NCBI GenBank assembly: GCA_003132105.1
Contig: PKWS01000323.1
Span: 1-32,540, forward strand
From: Desulfosporosinus sp.
Lineage (GTDB): Bacteria; Bacillota; Desulfitobacteriia; Desulfitobacteriales; Desulfitobacteriaceae
Direction of reading: 5' to 3'
DNA: 32,540 bases
Shown here: one piece after another, positions 22,836 to 28,655 of the stretch
Layout: each line of letters starts with the position of its first letter
Position numbering within the stretch: the stretch's first letter is position 1
The notes under the pieces: generated by a model
The model's database searches: none
Told to the model about the DNA's origin: nothing
What the model saw: only the letters and a program-made list of their open reading frames with translations
Program-made: the position numbers and the translations under genes

Positions 22836-22976
22836 ATGAATTGCCCCAGGTGCCAAGGTAAGCTAGAAAATAGGGAATTTCCTAATCAGAAAGAATATGT
22901 CTGTGAGAATTGCGGAGATACATACACAGCCGAAGATTTAGAGATCTGGAAGAAGATGGAAGGAAACGCGCTATGA
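22836..22976 (+). CDS. Small zinc-ribbon protein 1
   Basis: A 46-residue ORF with ribosome site TGGAGG. MNCPRCQGKL and YVCENCGDTY give a four-Cys zinc ribbon, then a short acidic helix. It overlaps the next gene by ATGA, and the two share the same plan, so they look like tandem paralogues. Confidence 0.65.
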   Translation: MNCPRCQGKLENREFPNQKEYVCENCGDTYTAEDLEIWKKMEGNAL

Positions 22977-23092
22977 ACTGCCCAGACTGTGGAGCTGAGA
23001 TGAATTATGATATGTGGGAAAATGAATATGAATGTTGGGACTGCGGGCGTATTGTAAATAGGTATAAAGATAATCCGAAGGAATGGGATTAA
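22973..23092 (+). CDS. Small zinc-ribbon protein 2
   Basis: A 39-residue protein from ATG 22973, coupled to the previous stop. MNCPDCGAEM and YECWDCGRIV repeat the paired-knuckle plan of its neighbour, with a charged tail. Likely a single zinc ribbon, perhaps contacting RNA polymerase or nucleic acid; inference only. Confidence 0.65.
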   Translation: MNCPDCGAEMNYDMWENEYECWDCGRIVNRYKDNPKEWD

Positions 23093-23099
23093 ACAGCAA

Positions 23100-23189
23100 A
23101 TAGAAATAGTTTCTATGTAAAATTAATATTAAAATTGGCCTTTACTGTAGATTTTTGTGATATGATTATCTTGTAGTTGAGGATTAAAG
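23100..23189 (+). promoter_or_regulatory. Extended -10 promoter with operator-like repeat
   Basis: ATAGAAA-TAG-TTTCTAT (23100-23116) is a perfect 7-bp inverted repeat. TTTACT (23141) and TGATATGAT (23158-23166) follow, with a short 14-base spacer, so the extended TGN box may matter most. GGATTAAAG stands at 23181. Same GTGATATGATTAT box as at 14031. Confidence 0.6.
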
Positions 23190-23209
23190 AATTGATAAGG
23201 AGGGTGCCC

Positions 23210-23488
23210 GTGAAAAATAGGACTTGCAGGGAGCATCAGAAGCATCTCCAGACTTTATTGCTGCTGGCTTACAATATAGACAGGGTCTACGATAGCCAAG
23301 GTAAGGATCTTACTGAAGTATTTTTTCGTGTTCTAGCTACCTTGCGGGGAACTACACCAAGGCTGGAATCAGAAGATCATGTATGGGATAGCAAAAGGGA
23401 AGAATGTACCTGCGGCTATAGTCCATATCATGATGCTATGTTTAATTGTCCAAACCATAAAGAATTTAAGCCAGGGATAGGATTCTAA
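23210..23488 (+). CDS. Small protein with HxWD...CxCG motif
   Basis: GTG 23210 follows AAGGAGGG and gives 92 residues; the TTG at 23177 precedes the ribosome site. An N-terminal helix (HQKHLQTLLLLAYNIDRVYD) is followed by EDHVWDSKREECTCGYSPYHD and then FNCPNHKEF. The same H-x-W-D, C-x-C-G unit occurs in the protein at 26592. Probably a metal-binding mini-domain. Role unknown. Confidence 0.6.
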   Translation: MKNRTCREHQKHLQTLLLLAYNIDRVYDSQGKDLTEVFFRVLATLRGTTPRLESEDHVWDSKREECTCGYSPYHDAMFNCPNHKEFKPGIGF

Positions 23489-23512
23489 TCAGGAAGAAAA
23501 AGGAGAAATACC

Positions 23513-23644
23513 ATGTTAAGTATATTAACAGTCATATTCTGCTTATTCGCTTTGATAGTTGTTGTTAGTCAGCTTTCACTTCCAGTAATGATGTTAATGG
23601 AAATGGTTAAGGGATTATTTTCTAAGAGAACAGGAAGGAGTTAA
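23513..23644 (+). CDS. Small single-pass membrane protein
   Basis: A 43-residue ORF with AAAAAGGAG upstream. Residues 2-26 (LSILTVIFCLFALIVVVSQLSLPVM) form one long hydrophobic helix and the C-terminus is basic (KGLFSKRTGRS), predicting an inner-membrane peptide with cytoplasmic tail. Function unknown. Confidence 0.55.
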   Translation: MLSILTVIFCLFALIVVVSQLSLPVMMLMEMVKGLFSKRTGRS

Positions 23645-23646
23645 AC

Positions 23647-23814
23647 ATGTATAAGGAATTTCAGGAACAGTGGAGTGAAGAATGGACTAATACTCCTGAA
23701 GAATGGAGTAATACTCCTCAATTTCATAGTTCTTATTGTCTATTCTGTGATAATACTTATCTAAATCTAATTCGGTGGGAAAATATCGAATGGGATAAGT
23801 TAATGGAGGATTAA
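23647..23814 (+). CDS. Small acidic protein with duplicated EEW(T/S)NTP unit
   Basis: A 55-residue Trp-rich ORF. EEWTNTP and EEWSNTP stand in tandem (residues 11-24), a recent 21-bp duplication, followed by YCLFCDNTY, a single CxxC pair. The ribosome site GGAAGGAG lies in the end of the previous gene. Function unknown. Confidence 0.5.
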   Translation: MYKEFQEQWSEEWTNTPEEWSNTPQFHSSYCLFCDNTYLNLIRWENIEWDKLMED

Positions 23815-23815
23815 T

Positions 23816-24004
23816 ATGATTACTAATATTAATAAGGCATGCCGATACTTTACACTAGATCCAAAACTATTCTATTTTTCCTTAGGGTGTCTTTATGGGC
23901 TAAAATCATCATTGCCAAAAGAAAAGGCTGAGGACCAGATTATTACAATGCTCATGCGAATAATACAGAAACATAGTTCAATAGAAGGAGGAGAAGAATG
24001 GTAA
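23816..24004 (+). CDS. Small hypothetical protein
   Basis: A 62-residue ORF with a strong GGAGG ribosome site one codon inside the previous gene's end. A helical middle (KLFYFSLGCLYGLKSSLPKEKAEDQIITMLMRIIQKH) and a GGEEW end that overlaps the next start by seven bases. No family recognised. Confidence 0.55.
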   Translation: MITNINKACRYFTLDPKLFYFSLGCLYGLKSSLPKEKAEDQIITMLMRIIQKHSSIEGGEEW

Positions 24005-24273
24005 AGCTGGTTGGTTGGGTAACAGGAGTATGGGTAAGATATTGGACTGGGGTGTGGGGAAAGTATTTTCTCGGATGGTTTACACCTGTGGTAAAATGCG
24101 AAGGTTGTGGAGCAATATATGAGGATATTACCTCACAACCTTTTGGGTCTCAATGGTGTCCAAATCATTTGATGGTAAGATCTGATGGCAAACGGGCCTG
24201 CTATTATGTTCGATATAATTCCGGATTACAAGTTGAGATGGTCTATGCCAAATTAAAAGGGGAAATAAAATGA
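23998..24273 (+). CDS. Trp-rich zinc-knuckle protein
   Basis: A 91-residue protein with ribosome site GGAGGAG. Residues 1-30 are aromatic and partly hydrophobic (WVTGVWVRYWTGVWGKYFLGWF), possibly membrane-peripheral. VKCEGCGAIY and QWCPNH follow, a likely zinc site with Cys and His. Its stop overlaps the pentapeptide gene (ATGA). Confidence 0.55.
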   Translation: MVKLVGWVTGVWVRYWTGVWGKYFLGWFTPVVKCEGCGAIYEDITSQPFGSQWCPNHLMVRSDGKRACYYVRYNSGLQVEMVYAKLKGEIK

Positions 24274-25103
24274 GCCAAGACTTAATAGAAGGGCCAATAG
24301 ACGGTTATAAGTTAACAGATGAAAATATGGTTTGTTGCCCAGACGGTATACCTTACCAGTATGAACTTGGTAAACGACATCAATTGGTAGAAGAAAACAG
24401 GCCTTTAGATTTGTGCGAGTATGGTTTCCACTTCTGCTTATATCCTTCAGGTGTTTATGTATATAAAAATATAGGTAGAGTTTTTAAAGTAAGAGCCTAC
24501 GGAGTTTTGAAATTGGATAAAACTCCGGGAGCAGATTTAAAGATGGTTTGTAAGGAGATAGAATTTGTTGAAGAAATAACGCCTACAGGTAACCAGAATA
24601 CAGGCCACCGGAATACAGGCTGCCAGAATACAGGCGACCAGAATACAGGCGACCAGAATACAGGTAACTGGAATACAGGTAACTGGAATACAGGCGAACG
24701 GAATATAGGCGACCAGAATACAGGTAACTGGAATACAGGTAACTGGAATACAGGCGAACGGAATATAGGCCACCTGAATACAGGCCACCGGAATACAGGC
24801 CACCAGAATACAGGTAACCAGAATACAGGCCACCGGAATACAGGCGACCAGAATACAGGTAACTGGAATTGTGGTAATTTTCATACTGGTTATTTTGGAT
24901 TGTTAGACGCGCCTGTTTATGTGTTTGATAAAATCTGCGAAGTAAAAAGACAAGACCTCAATATGGTATTATTCTACGAATTGGGGAAAAGGCTATTAGA
25001 GAATGCCCCTTTTGATATTAAGCCTTTCCTTGGTATCCCTAACGCAACAGAAATAAAAATTACAAACCTCCACCAAGCTTTTATAAAGGCGCGTAAGAAA
25101 TGA
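24270..25103 (+). CDS. Pentapeptide-repeat protein with DUF7666-like N-terminal domain
   Basis: A 277-residue protein in three parts. Residues 1-105 (IDGYKLTDENMVC, LCEYGFHFCLYPSGVYVYKNIGRVFKVRAYG, then MVCKEIEFVEEI) resemble DUF7666. Residues 107-210 hold about 20 units of NTGxx (NTGNW, NTGDQ, NTGHR, NIGDQ), expected to form a right-handed beta helix. Residues 210-277 are a C-terminal cap-like domain. Pentapeptide helices can mimic DNA, but this NTG type is not the A(D/N)LXX form of gyrase-protecting proteins, so function is open. A 60-bp block is exactly duplicated (24651-24710 and 24711-24770). Confidence 0.8.
   Translation: MSQDLIEGPIDGYKLTDENMVCCPDGIPYQYELGKRHQLVEENRPLDLCEYGFHFCLYPSGVYVYKNIGRVFKVRAYGVLKLDKTPGADLKMVCKEIEFVEEITPTGNQNTGHRNTGCQNTGDQNTGDQNTGNWNTGNWNTGERNIGDQNTGNWNTGNWNTGERNIGHLNTGHRNTGHQNTGNQNTGHRNTGDQNTGNWNCGNFHTGYFGLLDAPVYVFDKICEVKRQDLNMVLFYELGKRLLENAPFDIKPFLGIPNATEIKITNLHQAFIKARKK
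24588..24872 (+). repeat. 15-bp coding repeat array with an exact 60-bp tandem duplication
   Basis: About 19-20 degenerate 15-bp units of the type GGNNAYNRGAATACA encode the NTGxx helix. Bases 24651-24710 and 24711-24770 are identical, showing recent expansion by four-unit steps. The array stays in frame throughout. Confidence 0.9.
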
Positions 25104-25180
25104 TTTATGGCTACACTAGAGTATCCACCGGCCAACAGAGTATAGAAGGTCAAAAGCTTAGCGGCATTAGAAGGGGGTGA
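25100..25180 (+). pseudogene. Truncated serine recombinase (N-terminal fragment)
   Basis: The ATG at 25100 overlaps the pentapeptide stop (ATGA) and reads MIYGYTRVSTGQQSIEGQKL before a stop after 26 codons. YTRVSTxxQS...Q is the invariant start of resolvase/invertase-type serine recombinases, including the catalytic Ser (residue 9). Everything after the first helix is gone. The next gene has foreign base composition, so this looks like the scar of an integration or excision event. Confidence 0.7.
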
Positions 25181-25252
25181 GAAAGGGGGTGAAAGTTAAA
25201 GGCTAGTATACAAACCATAGATATTCAGCATTTACACTCCTAGGAGGAACAC

Positions 25253-25807
25253 ATGTCATTTCAGAGAGAACGCAATTACTTCGTGTTTAAGACTTCCGAC
25301 CTGGTTGGGTTTGACGCCGCTAGATACCACCTTGAAAACACTGAGAAGACGATCGGCCTATACCGTAAGCTCGGAGGTAAAGCCCCTCTTGAATGCCTGG
25401 TCATTGAATCAGACTGGCCCGAGTACGAACCGGCTTGGGATGAGATTCAGCGCCGGGTAGAAGGTCGGCCAACCATCACGGATGAGGAAATGGGCCGCTG
25501 GCAGGACACGATTTACAAGCTGGCTTGCGACCTTGCTCCAGACGCCCAGATCGACGGCGGCGGTTGCGACTCAGGCGATCCGCTTGACCTCACCACAGAC
25601 AAGATTGCTCAGGCGTTCAACTACTGGGACAATCTCCTGTTCGATACCCTGAAGTCGGTTAGCCATGCCAAGGTGGAAGGTTCGACCTTCAAGGCGGCTG
25701 CTGCGACGATAACCACCCTCGCTGACGAGAATGAGAAACTGCAGCGGCAGGTAACTAACCTGGAAGAGAAGCTGCTCTCTCTTCTGAGCGAGGCTGAGCG
25801 GCAATGA
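25253..25807 (+). CDS. GC-rich hypothetical protein with C-terminal coiled coil (likely acquired)
   Basis: A 184-residue protein with CCTAGGAGG upstream. It has an alpha/beta N-terminal region (FVFKTSDLVGFDAARYHL, ECLVIESDWPEYEPAWDEI), a middle with DAQIDGGGCDSGDPLDL, and a C-terminal coiled coil (FKAAAATITTLADENEKLQRQVTNLEEKLLSLLSEAERQ). Three 60-base lines I counted inside the gene have 55, 58 and 63% GC, against 32-47% in nearby lines, and codons favour C/G at third positions unlike the neighbours. Together with the recombinase fragment upstream, this suggests recent horizontal acquisition. Function unknown. Confidence 0.7.
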   Translation: MSFQRERNYFVFKTSDLVGFDAARYHLENTEKTIGLYRKLGGKAPLECLVIESDWPEYEPAWDEIQRRVEGRPTITDEEMGRWQDTIYKLACDLAPDAQIDGGGCDSGDPLDLTTDKIAQAFNYWDNLLFDTLKSVSHAKVEGSTFKAAAATITTLADENEKLQRQVTNLEEKLLSLLSEAERQ

Positions 25808-25848
25808 GCGGATACTAGGGATGCTAGGATTATAGAAAAGGAGCGCCC

Positions 25849-26100
25849 ATGAAATATAGCCCATCCGATCCGAGACGCAAGGTGTGTGAATTTTATCTTT
25901 TGCCTTGCGAAATGGATAAATGCCCGGTTACTCTAAACACAATATGCCGGAATAAGGATTGTTGGCATATCCTTTCGCATTCGGTATGGGATGAAGCCTT
26001 TGAAAAATATGTGCCGAAGTATTGCCCTAATCCAGACTGTTTTTATCACACTCATGAACAGACAGAGAAGGAAGAAAGGTGGAGGAAAATTCATGACTAA
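25849..26100 (+). CDS. Cys-rich hypothetical protein
   Basis: An 83-residue protein with AAAAGGAG upstream and the leader motif GGATTATAG at 25827. Cys positions are spread as VCEFYLLPCEMDKCPVTLNTICRNKDCWHIL and YCPNPDCFYHTH, enough for two metal sites. Base composition returns to the AT-rich norm. No family recognised. Confidence 0.6.
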   Translation: MKYSPSDPRRKVCEFYLLPCEMDKCPVTLNTICRNKDCWHILSHSVWDEAFEKYVPKYCPNPDCFYHTHEQTEKEERWRKIHD

Positions 26101-26212
26101 TAGCTATTTTAATAAGAAAACTCAGGATAAAATTGCAGTTGTTGTATCAACAATAGCTGCTATTCTTTGGGGTGGAGCTGTTATATGGTTGATGATTTGG
26201 GTTTACAAATAG
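26093..26212 (+). CDS. Small single-pass membrane protein
   Basis: ATG 26093 with GGAGG upstream gives 39 residues; the longer frame from 25991 lies inside the previous gene. After a polar start (TNSYFNKKTQDK) residues 13-37 form one hydrophobic helix (IAVVVSTIAAILWGGAVIWLMIWVY). Overlaps the previous gene by 8 bases. Confidence 0.55.
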   Translation: MTNSYFNKKTQDKIAVVVSTIAAILWGGAVIWLMIWVYK

Positions 26213-26228
26213 ATAAAGGAGAAATAAA

Positions 26229-26540
26229 GTGAAAGAGCGTAGAAATGAAACCCGAGTTGCAATTGCACATCTTCGGACGGGGTTAGACCTTATACATGTA
26301 TCATTGGAACAGCTTCCAGACCCTAAAGGCGATGGGTGTAACACCTTTAAAAGTTGCTCTGTATGTGATCCAATATGTGCCGGGACTCATGCTTTAAAGG
26401 CTGCAGAATACTGGATGGCTGAGGGAATGCTTAGGCTTGAGAATGTAGAGAAAGTTCACCTGGCTGAACATCTTGGGATCGAAGCTGCTAAAGAGAGGAT
26501 GCTGAAGATACATGGGGCATCTATGTGTAGAGAAACATAG
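26229..26540 (+). CDS. Hypothetical protein, GTG start
   Basis: A 103-residue helical protein with AAAGGAG before GTG 26229. A central CNTFKSCSVCDPICAGTHALKAAEYWMAEGMLRLE carries four Cys, possibly a metal or disulfide site. The last codons run into a remnant homologous to the DUF7666-like gene, so the original C-terminus may have been replaced there. Confidence 0.6.
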   Translation: MKERRNETRVAIAHLRTGLDLIHVSLEQLPDPKGDGCNTFKSCSVCDPICAGTHALKAAEYWMAEGMLRLENVEKVHLAEHLGIEAAKERMLKIHGASMCRET

Positions 26541-26590
26541 GTAGAGTTTTTAAAGTAAGAGTCTATGAATTTTTAAAAGGAGATACAAAT
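26531..26590 (+). pseudogene. Fragment of a second DUF7666-like gene
   Basis: In frame from 26534 the sequence reads NIGRVFKVRVYEFLKGD, matching NIGRVFKVRAYGVLKLD of the protein at 24270. At DNA level 26537-26561 is identical to 24471-24495 and similarity continues to about 26578. Only this piece remains, and the ribosome site of the next gene now lies within it. Confidence 0.65.
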
Positions 26591-26591
26591 A

Positions 26592-26969
26592 ATGCCAATA
26601 TGCGGAAGAGATGGGACAAGACTCAAGCTATTAAAATCAGGATTGAGTTTTAATGATGGACGTATCCATGCTAAAGATGAAAGATCCTATGCCGATCTAT
26701 ATGTATGCTCAGTATGTGAGGCATCAATACTAGAGATAGGGAATAATAATTATTTTGTTGACGACCCGGATCAACAGCCAGATGCATCGATAATAACAAA
26801 AGAAGTCAGATATTCCCAGGAAATAGTAGAAAGAGCATCCAAACTGGGAATTAGACTGCCACAAATTGTTTTATTTGTTAAAGCAGAGCATACCTGGGAT
26901 CATCACACCGGAAGATGCAGTTGTGGTTGGCCTTGGCCTTTTGAGTCCCTATTACATAAGGAGAAGTGA
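26592..26969 (+). CDS. Metal-binding small protein with HTWD...CSCG motif
   Basis: A 125-residue protein with ribosome site AAAAGGAG. MPICGRDGTRLKLL, then LYVCSVCEASI, may form one zinc site. The C-terminal AEHTWDHHTGRCSCGWPWPF repeats the H-x-W-D, C-x-C-G unit of the gene at 23210. The middle is helical (SQEIVERASKLGIRLPQIV). Function unknown; the shared unit suggests a modular binding element in this phage. Confidence 0.6.
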   Translation: MPICGRDGTRLKLLKSGLSFNDGRIHAKDERSYADLYVCSVCEASILEIGNNNYFVDDPDQQPDASIITKEVRYSQEIVERASKLGIRLPQIVLFVKAEHTWDHHTGRCSCGWPWPFESLLHKEK

Positions 26970-26971
26970 CT

Positions 26972-27157
26972 ATGAAATGGGAAGATATAGTGGCAATATT
27001 AATGACAGCAGTTATATTAGTTGCAATATTAATACTAGGAATTAAGGCGAAAGTAGTCCATGGCGAGGAGTTAACTGGAATAACTGAGAATAGCCTGGTA
27101 GATAATGCTGTAGCCCAGATGAAGGAGTGTTATTTTTTAGCATTAAAACCTTCATGA
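26972..27157 (+). CDS. Small membrane-anchored protein
   Basis: ATG 26972 has AAGGAG at ideal distance, unlike GTG 26966. The 61-residue product has an N-terminal hydrophobic helix (IVAILMTAVILVAILILGI, residues 6-24) then a soluble tail. Its last 28 bases overlap the end of the convergent gene on the other strand. Confidence 0.55.
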   Translation: MKWEDIVAILMTAVILVAILILGIKAKVVHGEELTGITENSLVDNAVAQMKECYFLALKPS

Positions 27158-27543
27158 AAACCTTGCTGATAATCTTCGTCATTTGCAAATTTAATTAATA
27201 CTTTTATTATATCTATTGTATTATCAGAGCAACCGTATGGATCTTTATCATACCTGTAAATAAGATTTTTAAACTTAGTGGCATTCCATATTCCAGTAAT
27301 ACCTAAAGTTTTACCAAAACTATCAAAGTTCATTTGTTTACGACGAAATGCTTTGAGAAAATATGGCATAAACTTACGATCTTCTCTAAGCTTAAATTTG
27401 AGGGTATCAGGAAGTAGTTGAGGTAAAGGAAAATTCATAATTAATTGTTCAAAGCATTCATTCCGAGATATATGCAAGCTATTACAAATTTCAGCTACTC
27501 TAACACCTGCTTCTTTTGAAATATCAATAATTCGTTGAGGCAT
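27130..27543 (-). CDS. Leftward putative helix-turn-helix regulator
   Basis: The only convincing leftward gene: 137 residues with ribosome site GGAGGT and a strong promoter of its own. The N-terminus (IIDISKEAGVRVAEICNSLHISRNECFEQLI, about 5-35) fits a helix-turn-helix; a second helical block (FDSFGKTLGITGIWNATKFKNLI, then TIDIIKVLIKFAN) follows. Lone opposite-strand genes with HTH regions near the early/late boundary are often repressors. It is not an obvious CI or Cro homologue, so the role is inference. An AATTATAATT palindrome lies just downstream of its -10. Confidence 0.6.
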   Translation of the reverse strand: MPQRIIDISKEAGVRVAEICNSLHISRNECFEQLIMNFPLPQLLPDTLKFKLREDRKFMPYFLKAFRRKQMNFDSFGKTLGITGIWNATKFKNLIYRYDKDPYGCSDNTIDIIKVLIKFANDEDYQQGFHEGFNAKK

Positions 27544-27586
27544 TTAGGACCTCCAATATGGTTAAGCTGTATGCAAAATTATAATT

Positions 27587-27615
27587 ATTATACTCTTTTC
27601 TTAGGCTTATGTAAA
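27587..27615 (-). promoter_or_regulatory. Strong sigma70-like promoter of the leftward gene
   Basis: On the minus strand: TTTACA, 17 bases, TATAAT (plus-strand TGTAAA at 27610-27615 and ATTATA at 27587-27592). The palindrome AATTATAATT at 27577-27586 would overlap the transcription start and could be an autoregulatory operator. Confidence 0.8.
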
Positions 27616-27665
27616 GTTAACTAAAACTTATATTTATATTACTGGTTGGCAAGGAAGGTGGCGTG

Positions 27666-27761
27666 ATGGACGATTATCTCAAATTCTTAAAAAGTAAACT
27701 CATAACATCTGCCCCGTCTGGCTTCGATATTGACCGGGGATTCTGGGGGGTGAAACTGTGA
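27666..27761 (+). CDS. Very small ORF resembling the N-terminus of phage helicase/DNA methylase proteins
   Basis: A 31-residue ORF with GGAAGGTGG upstream: DYLKFLKSKLITSAPSGFDI resembles, from memory, the first residues of large phage proteins joining a helicase-like and a DNA-methyltransferase region. The chain stops after GFWGVKL and the catalytic parts are absent here. Either a remnant or a short independent peptide. Its stop overlaps the next GTG. Confidence 0.4.
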   Translation: MDDYLKFLKSKLITSAPSGFDIDRGFWGVKL

Positions 27762-27954
27762 AAATACTCTACTACCCAATACTCTACCCAATATGCGGCT
27801 TACTTACGGCCATGGTTGGCTATCACATCCACGGCGGATGGTTTTGGACCACCTGCAACTTTTTTTCTGGTTTCCCTCCTGGGCGAAGTGGTTGTTTTGC
27901 CATGAGGTCACTTTGCCAATAATTAAGGCAACCTTTTCTTGGTTTCTTGGCTGA
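27758..27954 (+). pseudogene. Small phage membrane-protein gene with a -1 frameshift at T7
   Basis: GTG 27758 (overlapping the previous stop) reads MKILYYPILYPICGLLTAMVGYHIHGGWFWTTCNFF and after a T7 run (27868-27874 area) leaves frame, stopping at 27922. In the -1 frame the chain continues FWFPSWAKWLFCHEVTLPIIKATFSWFLG to TGA 27954. That continuation fits a small phage membrane family I recall (GYxIHG, then KWLxCHEVTL, then TFSWF). One extra T would restore a single ORF of about 65 codons. Confidence 0.65.
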
Positions 27955-28192
27955 TTAATTCAACAGCCCTGCCTCCCCCCAAAACTCTGATGCTTTGGGA
28001 CATATCGGGATCGAGAGGGGCGGTGGGGCGAAGGAGGGTAGAACGAGCTTCGCCGCTACGTTAATTCTTCAAAGTTTCGCTGCGGTAACGAGCTTGACGG
28101 TTACGTGAATGTTTCCGATGTTATCAACAGGCTTTCAGACTTTTAAATAAAACCGTTTCCTAGTATCGGACAAACTAGGGAGGGATAACAAA
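27955..28192 (+). other. Gene-free GC-rich patch with G-quadruplex motif and hairpin repeats
   Basis: No ORF with a ribosome site. It holds a G3-N7-G4-N4-G4-N7-G3 quadruplex motif (28007-28038), two 45-base-spaced copies of AACGAGCTT (28042 and 28087) each flanked by short complementary arms (GTAG/CTAC and GTAAC/GTTAC), a DnaA-box-like TTATCAACA near 28120 and a hairpin CCTAGT/ACTAGG (28159-28179) that overlaps the following ribosome site. One line counted has 58% GC. Confidence 0.5.
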
Positions 28193-28327
28193 ATGAAAGG
28201 TTATTATTTGAGAATGAACGGTTGTTATTTTGGTAAAATGTTTAAGACTTATCAAGAGGCTGTGAATTTTGCTGAAGGTATGAATAAGGTAGGACATGTG
28301 ACTTCTTACACAATTGAGGAAATTTAA
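28193..28327 (+). CDS. Small hypothetical protein
   Basis: A 44-residue ORF with ribosome site GGGAGGG: MKGYYLRMNGCYFGKMFKTYQEAVNFAEGMNKVGHVTSYTIEEI. The form (strand, Phe/Lys-Thr-Tyr turn, helix, strand ending TIEEI) resembles tiny phage proteins of about 40-45 residues. The ribosome site lies in one arm of the upstream hairpin, so translation may be controlled. Function unknown. Confidence 0.5.
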   Translation: MKGYYLRMNGCYFGKMFKTYQEAVNFAEGMNKVGHVTSYTIEEI

Positions 28328-28412
28328 AAATGAGAACTTTTTAGCGGCATGTGGTGCAAGTCTGAATACACCTTGCGTGAATTCCTTGCAGGCAGAGATT
28401 TTGGTTGTCAAC

Positions 28413-28430
28413 AATAATTTATAAATTATT
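28413..28430. promoter_or_regulatory. Perfect 18-bp AT palindrome (candidate operator)
   Basis: AATAATTTATAAATTATT is its own reverse complement over 18 bases. It precedes a small gene and lies near the leftward regulator, so it may be a repressor site. No direct evidence. Confidence 0.45.
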
Positions 28431-28444
28431 TTAGGGGGCGCAAA

Positions 28445-28655
28445 ATGCAGGTTACAGAATCGGCCATTGAGGGCTTAGAAAGGCTTTTAACGGAACTAGG
28501 GAATCAGGTGACGGGTTAGAGTTATTCTTTACTCCGGAACTAGGGAATCAGGTGACGGGTTAGAGTTATTCTTTACTCCGGAACTAGGGAAGCTGGGAAA
28601 TCAGGCAAAAACCTTAATAACTACACTTTCCACTATACAGGGCGGAAATAATTAA
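28445..28655 (+). pseudogene. Small coiled-coil gene interrupted by 44-bp tandem repeats
   Basis: ATG 28445 (GGGGG upstream) reads MQVTESAIEGLERLLTELGNQVTG and stops at 28519. If the two 44-bp units are removed the frame reads ERLLTELGKLGNQAKTLITTLSTIQGGNN to TAA 28655, a plausible 40-residue helical protein. The 88-base insertion is not a multiple of three, so expansion broke the gene. Confidence 0.5.
28491..28591 (+). repeat. 44-bp tandem repeat, two full copies plus 13 bases
   Basis: Units at 28491-28534 and 28535-28578 are identical, and 28579-28591 repeats the first 13 bases (CGGAACTAGGGAA). The identity implies very recent duplication. Confidence 0.9.

Noticed and set aside
24588-24872. 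Repeat array considered as CRISPR
   Set aside because: The period is 15 bp with no spacers, and the array is in frame inside a protein-coding gene.
24537-24884. Long minus-strand ORF rich in Ile/Val/Cys/Ala inside the pentapeptide gene
   Set aside because: It is the antisense of the 15-bp repeat array, has no ribosome site and is pure low-complexity; the plus-strand gene is clearly real.
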